Origin: Cytophagales bacterium
GTDB taxonomy: Bacteria; Bacteroidota; Bacteroidia; Cytophagales; Thermoflexibacteraceae
Direction: 5' to 3'
Length of the DNA stretch: 64,000 nt
NCBI GenBank assembly: GCA_004294445.1
Contig: REAZ01000016.1
Span: forward strand, 40,244 to 104,243
Position 1 is the first letter of the stretch, and each line of letters opens with the position of its first letter. The notes beneath the pieces are model-generated. The model made no database searches. It was not told where the DNA came from and saw nothing but the letters and a program-made list of their open reading frames with translations. Below are positions 59,962 through 64,000 of this stretch, piece after piece. Position numbers and translations under genes: made by a program.

Positions 59962-61176
59962 ATGCAAAAGAATCGCTATTTTTTTCTTGCCTTCTTTTTA
60001 CTCTTTGCAAATTCGATGAAGGGACAAACAGCAAAAGACTTTGCAAGCTACTCTAATCAATTTGGCATTCGTCTTTACCAAGAACTAATTAAAGGAAATC
60101 CTAACAAAAATATTGTTTTTTCACCGCTTTGTCTTTCCAGTGCTTTGGCTATGCCCTATTGGGGTGCAAAAGGTAAGACTGCGGAGCAATTTGAAAAGGC
60201 ATTAAATCTGATAAATGATGGCAATTTTCAAGAAAAATATGCTGTTTTTTTAAAAAACTTAGAAAAGGATAGTGATGATTCGCAAGTAAAATTAGCAAAT
60301 ACAATTTGGATACAAAAAAACTTCACGATACAAGATACTTACCAAAACATACTCACAAATACCTTTAAAAGTAAAGCACAAATTGTTGATTTTGAAAAAC
60401 ATAAGACGGAAGCTGAAAACAAAATTAATAATTGGGTAAAGGAGCAAACCAAAGAAAAAATCTTACAACTTATCCCACCCAATAGCCTGCCAAATACTAC
60501 ACGCTTGGTGCTTACTAATACGCTCTATTTCAATGCTCAATGGTTAAGTACATTTGAGGAAAATTTTACTAAAGATGATACTTTTTTTGCACCAAATAAA
60601 GAAATCAAGACGGCTTTTATGCATCAAAAAGAAGATTTTTTGTACAGAGAGAGTGATAATTTTGTAAGTATTATACTGATTTTTAAAGAATTACAATACA
60701 TGACTATCATTATACCTAAAGAGTCTTACCAACTAAGCGAGATAGAAAAATTGCTCACACCAGCTTTTTACCAATCTAATTTTGCCCACAAAATTGATGA
60801 TTTGTTAGGAGAAAAAGCTGCTTTCAAATCAACCAACATACTACTCAGTCTTCCTCGTTTTCAGATGACCAATGTATTAAACATGAAAGAGCCGCTTGCA
60901 CAAATGGGTTTGAAACACGCATTTGATATAGATGGAGAAGCCGATTTTTCAGGGATTACGCAAGATGTCCCTTTGGTGATAGATGAAGTATTACACAATA
61001 CTGTAATTAATCTTAATGAAACAGGTGTAGAAGCAGCATCAGCAACAGCTATTATGTTTTTGGGAAGAGGCGGTGGGAGTATTGAGTTAAAAATTAATCG
61101 CCCGTTCTTATTTTTTATCTCTGACGGTAATACAGGAAGTATTCTATTCCAAGGACGATTTGTTAATCCTGAATAG
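59962..61176 (+). CDS. Serpin-family protease inhibitor
   Basis: 404 aa from the ATG at 59962; the earlier ATG at 59935 adds residues before the signal peptide (FFLAFFLLFANSMKGQ). The serpin fold is complete: FGIRLYQELIKGNPNKNIVFSPLCLSSALAM near the start, the TNTLYFNAQWLSTF strand, and the reactive-centre hinge NETGVEAASATA with the following PFLFFI. The small residues in the hinge are those of inhibitory serpins. It would trap a serine or cysteine protease outside the cell. It lies between two small-RNA copies. Confidence 0.9.
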   Translation: MQKNRYFFLAFFLLFANSMKGQTAKDFASYSNQFGIRLYQELIKGNPNKNIVFSPLCLSSALAMPYWGAKGKTAEQFEKALNLINDGNFQEKYAVFLKNLEKDSDDSQVKLANTIWIQKNFTIQDTYQNILTNTFKSKAQIVDFEKHKTEAENKINNWVKEQTKEKILQLIPPNSLPNTTRLVLTNTLYFNAQWLSTFEENFTKDDTFFAPNKEIKTAFMHQKEDFLYRESDNFVSIILIFKELQYMTIIIPKESYQLSEIEKLLTPAFYQSNFAHKIDDLLGEKAAFKSTNILLSLPRFQMTNVLNMKEPLAQMGLKHAFDIDGEADFSGITQDVPLVIDEVLHNTVINLNETGVEAASATAIMFLGRGGGSIELKINRPFLFFISDGNTGSILFQGRFVNPE

Positions 61177-61302
61177 GAATATTAAAAATATTGACAATGA
61201 ATGAATTATATAAAAAATGAAAGTTAAAAGACAATACTAACGGCTTTTACTTATCAAAAATTTGAGTCTTTCTACTTGCTGTTTTTGAGCAATGTATGCT
61301 AT

Positions 61303-61332
61303 TGGTTTATAGCCAACAACCTTGTAATTTTG
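61303..61332 (+). promoter_or_regulatory. Promoter of small-RNA copy D
   Basis: TAATTTTG at 61325-61332 is intact, but the aligned -33 reads TGG instead of TTG (a TTG occurs one base earlier), so this copy may be weaker. Half-sites AGCA/TGCT at 61288-61300. Confidence 0.65.
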
Positions 61333-61337
61333 TAATG

Positions 61338-61436
61338 TCAATAAGATAAGAAATTATCAGATTTGATAGAGATATTATTAAGGGGGTAAATAAATATTGG
61401 GACAGTCCTTTTGCTTTGCGGGAGGACTGTTTTTTT
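61338..61436 (+). ncRNA. Predicted small RNA, copy D
   Basis: Predicted ~99-nt transcript with the shared core (one change, TAAAG to TAGAG), linker AAATATTGG and a terminator. The element spans 61246-61436. The nitrilase gene downstream has its own TATCTTTG at 61460, so the unit is separate. Confidence 0.65.
61402..61436 (+). terminator. Terminator of small-RNA copy D
   Basis: ACAGTCC (61402-61408) pairs with GGACTGT (61424-61430), extended by T-A and G-U pairs, followed by a T run. Confidence 0.85.
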
Positions 61437-61459
61437 ATGTCCAAATAAAAATATTATTC

Positions 61460-61467
61460 TATCTTTG
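61460..61467 (+). promoter_or_regulatory. Promoter -7 element of the nitrilase-family gene
   Basis: TATCTTTG, 24 bp before the ATG at 61491 and after the terminator of copy D. Confidence 0.6.
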
Positions 61468-61490
61468 TAAAAAAACTTTATAAAAACGGC

Positions 61491-62444
61491 ATGATGGATA
61501 AAATGAAAATATCGACAGCCCAATTTGAAAACAGAAGCGGAGATAAAGCCTACAATTTATCGGTGATTGAAAAATTGGCAAAAAGAGCAGCAGAAGAAGG
61601 CTCAAAAGTAATTGCTTTCCATGAATGTTCTATTACAGGATATACTTTTGCAAGGAAATTAACCAGAGAGCAAATGCTTGACTTAGCAGAATTTATCCCT
61701 CATGGAGAAAGCGTTTTGAAACTTACAGAAATTGCAAAAAAACAAAATATTATCATATTAGCGGGACTTTTTGAGAAAGATGCAGACGACAATTTATTTA
61801 AAGCATACGTTTGTGTGGATAAGAATGGCTTAGTAGCAAAATATAGAAAATTGCATCCTTTTATAAATCCTTACCTGACTGCGGGAAACGAATATTGTGT
61901 TTTTGAGATTGACGGGTGGAAATGTGGAATTTTAATTTGTTATGACAACAATATTATAGAAAACGTGAGGGCAACAGCACTTTTGGGAGCAAATATTATT
62001 TTTATGCCTCACGTTACCATGTGTACCCCCTCTACGCGACCCGGTGCTGGTTTTGTAAGCCCTACCCTTTGGGAAAACCGAGAAGCAGACCCAACTTCCT
62101 TGAGATTGGAATTTGATGGCATGAAAGGGCGAGATTGGCTTATGAAATGGCTTCCTTCAAGGGCTTATGACAATGCTGTTTATGTCGTTTTTGCAAACCC
62201 TATTGGCATGGATGACGACCAATTAAAAAATGGCTGTTCTATGATAATTGACCCTTTCGGGGACGTGCTTGCTGAGTGCCGTTCCTTTGATGATAGCTTG
62301 GTAACAGCCACCATCACACCCGAAAAACTCATTCAGGCTGGTGGGCATCGTTATATAAAAGCAAGAAGACCAGCGTTATACAAAGATATTATTGGGCAAG
62401 AACATACCTCAGAACAAAAAGTTGTTTGGCTTGACAATAAATAA
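61491..62444 (+). CDS. Nitrilase/carbon-nitrogen hydrolase-family enzyme
   Basis: 317 aa. The catalytic triad is in order: Glu in AFHECSITGY near residue 45, Lys in YRKLHPF near 122, and Cys in GILICYDNNI near 155. These enzymes hydrolyse nitriles, amides or carbamoyl groups; the loop FVSPTLWENR is an unusual insert. No signal peptide. The start may be Met5 (MKISTAQF), a common beginning in the family. Substrate unknown. Confidence 0.9.
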   Translation: MMDKMKISTAQFENRSGDKAYNLSVIEKLAKRAAEEGSKVIAFHECSITGYTFARKLTREQMLDLAEFIPHGESVLKLTEIAKKQNIIILAGLFEKDADDNLFKAYVCVDKNGLVAKYRKLHPFINPYLTAGNEYCVFEIDGWKCGILICYDNNIIENVRATALLGANIIFMPHVTMCTPSTRPGAGFVSPTLWENREADPTSLRLEFDGMKGRDWLMKWLPSRAYDNAVYVVFANPIGMDDDQLKNGCSMIIDPFGDVLAECRSFDDSLVTATITPEKLIQAGGHRYIKARRPALYKDIIGQEHTSEQKVVWLDNK

Positions 62445-62710
62445 GACGAGATAAGCCCAAAGAAAATTTTGTTGTGGTATAAATCTGATTATGTACGACT
62501 ACAATTATTATTTTAATTAATGTTCAATCTTTAAACTTAAACTAAGTATGAATCTAATTGTAAGAAAGCCACAAATTGGTTTCTCTTCTTTTGGATGGCT
62601 TATCGTCCAGTTCTTTAATGATACTTTAACTCAAAACCTCACCTTCCCCAAAGAAAATCTTGCCTATTAATACAGCAGTACGTACACAAGCGACAAATTC
62701 GTTACATTGC

Positions 62711-63829
62711 CTATTCCGAAAAACGAGTAAAAATTTTTCTATCATAGCGATACAAGCCCATATTCCTTGTGCTGAACCAAATATTATTGTCTTTGTCTTC
62801 AAGTATGAAGTAAACTTCCTTATTAAAAATTTTTGTAAATGTTTTTTCTGTTGGATTACTTGATGAAATTGTTGAGTGCCATAATCCGCCCAGTGTGTCA
62901 CCCATATTTTTTCCATAGTCCGAAGCAACCCATAAATTCCCAGCCTTGTCTTCTAAAATAGCATTTAAAGAGCCATTAACCAAGTCTTTTGGCTGGTCGT
63001 AATCAGTAAATGATTTCCCATCATAAGTCCATACCCCAAAGTGTCTTGTCGCAAGTAATAAATTTCCGTTTTTGCTTTCTACTATATTCCGAATCCAACC
63101 TTCGTTTTTAGGTTTAAAACTTTCAATCATTTTGCCATCATAGCGACAAAAGCCTTCGTAGCCGGGCGGCATTCCAGAAGCGAACCAAATATTTCCGTTT
63201 TTATCTTCAAGTATATCTGAAACTAATTTCAGTTTTAGGCTATCTTTATTTATAACATTATCATTCGCTAATAAACGGGTAAAGTTGAACCCGTCATAAC
63301 AATAAACGCCATCGCCAGTGCCGAACCAAATCTTTCCACTTTTATCTTGCAACATACTCCACACTGTATTTTTTGTTGACCATTCAGTATAATAACTGTT
63401 GTTGGTTATTACAGGTCTGATGCTAAAACTGATTGGAATACTCATAATTTTATTGCCATCAGAACGACAAATGCCATTGCTTGTTCCAAACCAAATGTTA
63501 CCAGACTTATCTTCTAATAAAGAAAAAACCGTATTACTACTTAAACCATCTTCCATGGTAAATTGAGTAAATAATTTTCCATCGTATTTATAAACACCTT
63601 CTGCTCCAGTTCCAAACCAAAGGTTGCCCTTTTTATCCTGTAAGCCACAACTAACCGTAGTATATTCGTTTGAACCCTGTGTCTTTCTGAGTTTTGGTTG
63701 TGCTGTAAGTGATGCTTTAAGGTCGCTTTGGTTGTCGGTTTGTGATTTTGTTTGTCCATTGCAAGAAGTCAAAAAAATCAAAGCTAGCAGCAGAGAATAA
63801 ACTGGTTTGTTTAGAAAATACTTGGTCAT
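62711..63829 (-). CDS. Lipoprotein with two-component-regulator-type propeller repeats
   Basis: 372 aa. Lipobox LTSC with Cys at about residue 23. The body is a run of ~45-residue repeats of the pattern DKSGNIWFGT..G...YDG..F..F, e.g. DKKGNLWFGTGAEGVYKYDG and DKSGKIWFGTGDGVYCYDG, seven or so copies. Such propellers sense ligands in hybrid two-component systems, but here the kinase part is missing, so this is a free-standing surface propeller. It probably binds a ligand outside the cell. Confidence 0.82.
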   Translation of the reverse strand: MTKYFLNKPVYSLLLALIFLTSCNGQTKSQTDNQSDLKASLTAQPKLRKTQGSNEYTTVSCGLQDKKGNLWFGTGAEGVYKYDGKLFTQFTMEDGLSSNTVFSLLEDKSGNIWFGTSNGICRSDGNKIMSIPISFSIRPVITNNSYYTEWSTKNTVWSMLQDKSGKIWFGTGDGVYCYDGFNFTRLLANDNVINKDSLKLKLVSDILEDKNGNIWFASGMPPGYEGFCRYDGKMIESFKPKNEGWIRNIVESKNGNLLLATRHFGVWTYDGKSFTDYDQPKDLVNGSLNAILEDKAGNLWVASDYGKNMGDTLGGLWHSTISSSNPTEKTFTKIFNKEVYFILEDKDNNIWFSTRNMGLYRYDRKIFTRFSE

Positions 63830-63988
63830 TTGTTGTTGATTTTATTTTTCAAAGTTAAAGTTTTATCCGTTCAAATATAAATGTTCAAAGTTATCACTGT
63901 CCCTGTCCTACCCCTCCCTATCAGCACCCATTTAGAAGTAGAAATTTAGGAAAATATATTTAACTTGTAACACTAAATTTTTACGAAG

Positions 63989-64000
63989 ATGAAAAAGAGC
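63989..64000 (+). CDS. Possible start of a further gene (MKKS), cut by the window end
   Basis: ATGAAAAAGAGC at the very end looks like a Bacteroidota signal-peptide start, 160 bp from the divergent lipoprotein. Only four codons are visible. Confidence 0.25.

Noticed and set aside
57259..61436. Riboswitch or attenuator leaders before the downstream genes
   Set aside because: Copy A faces a gene on the other strand, and the genes after copies B and D have their own TAnnTTTG box after the terminator, so the elements look like independent transcription units.
62626..62928. Minus-strand frame overlapping the propeller lipoprotein
   Set aside because: Shadow of the propeller gene in another frame.
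1..64000. CRISPR arrays, tRNA and rRNA genes
   Set aside because: No regularly spaced direct repeats with unique spacers and no tRNA cloverleaf or rRNA stretch was seen by eye; the repeats present are dispersed or long-spaced.

Overview
The window is a piece of a Bacteroidota chromosome, probably a gliding member of the Cytophagales or a close relative. The evidence is AT-rich DNA, promoters of the TAnnTTTG type with an upstream TTG, few Shine-Dalgarno sites, a GldN-type gliding/type IX secretion protein, many Bacteroidota-style lipoproteins, and typical RecA, UvrA, MutY and FBPase proteins. The genus cannot be fixed from sequence alone. I saw no rRNA, tRNA or CRISPR array.

Layout. 1-6.1 kb: the tail of an OxyR-like regulator, a vWA lipoprotein, a TauE/SafE permease, a MoxR/Mg-chelatase-like ATPase and a vanadium-haloperoxidase-like lipoprotein. 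6.1-10.8 kb is an accessory region: a broken small gene, a MazF-type toxin-antitoxin pair between perfect direct repeats, a defence-type reverse transcriptase with about 530 bp of non-coding DNA upstream, a tandem YodC-like protein and a VapBC-like pair. 11-15.1 kb: SDR/DUF1569 genes divergent from merR, a PH-like protein, mutY and a TraB/GumN protein. 15.1-17.5 kb: a compact operon of an SMC/OLD-like ATPase and two related PD-(D/E)XK-like proteins, a candidate defence system. 17.6-21.5 kb: a three-subunit molybdenum hydroxylase. 21.9-31 kb: a Tat-exported sugar isomerase-like protein, small orphan genes, a two-domain GldN paralogue, and a run of secreted orphan proteins separated by dispersed repeats. 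31-36 kb: an XRE regulator, an IS-damaged toxin-antitoxin gene, an MmeI-type restriction-modification enzyme and a kinase-like protein. 36-51.6 kb is mostly core: recA, uvrA, an ABC permease, an amidohydrolase, a saccharopine-dehydrogenase-like protein, an M61 peptidase, an exonuclease, a PAP2 phosphatase and fbp. 51.8-57.1 kb: a caspase-like protein, a REP-associated transposase with its REP pairs, and an IcmF-like mutase that lacks its cobalamin-binding domain and carries repeat-derived insertions. 57.2-61.5 kb: four near-identical copies of a 190-200 bp intergenic element, alternating with unrelated genes. 61.5-64 kb: a nitrilase-family enzyme and a propeller lipoprotein.

The strongest undescribed signal is the four-copy element at 57259-61436. 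Each copy has a conserved upstream region, a Bacteroidota promoter, a nearly invariant ~57-nt core with a small hairpin and a G5 run, a variable linker, and a Rho-independent terminator. At least two genes just downstream have their own promoter, so I read the copies as a family of roughly 100-nt small RNAs rather than leaders. The next best candidates are the ATPase plus paired nuclease-like operon, and the reverse transcriptase with its long non-coding upstream region.
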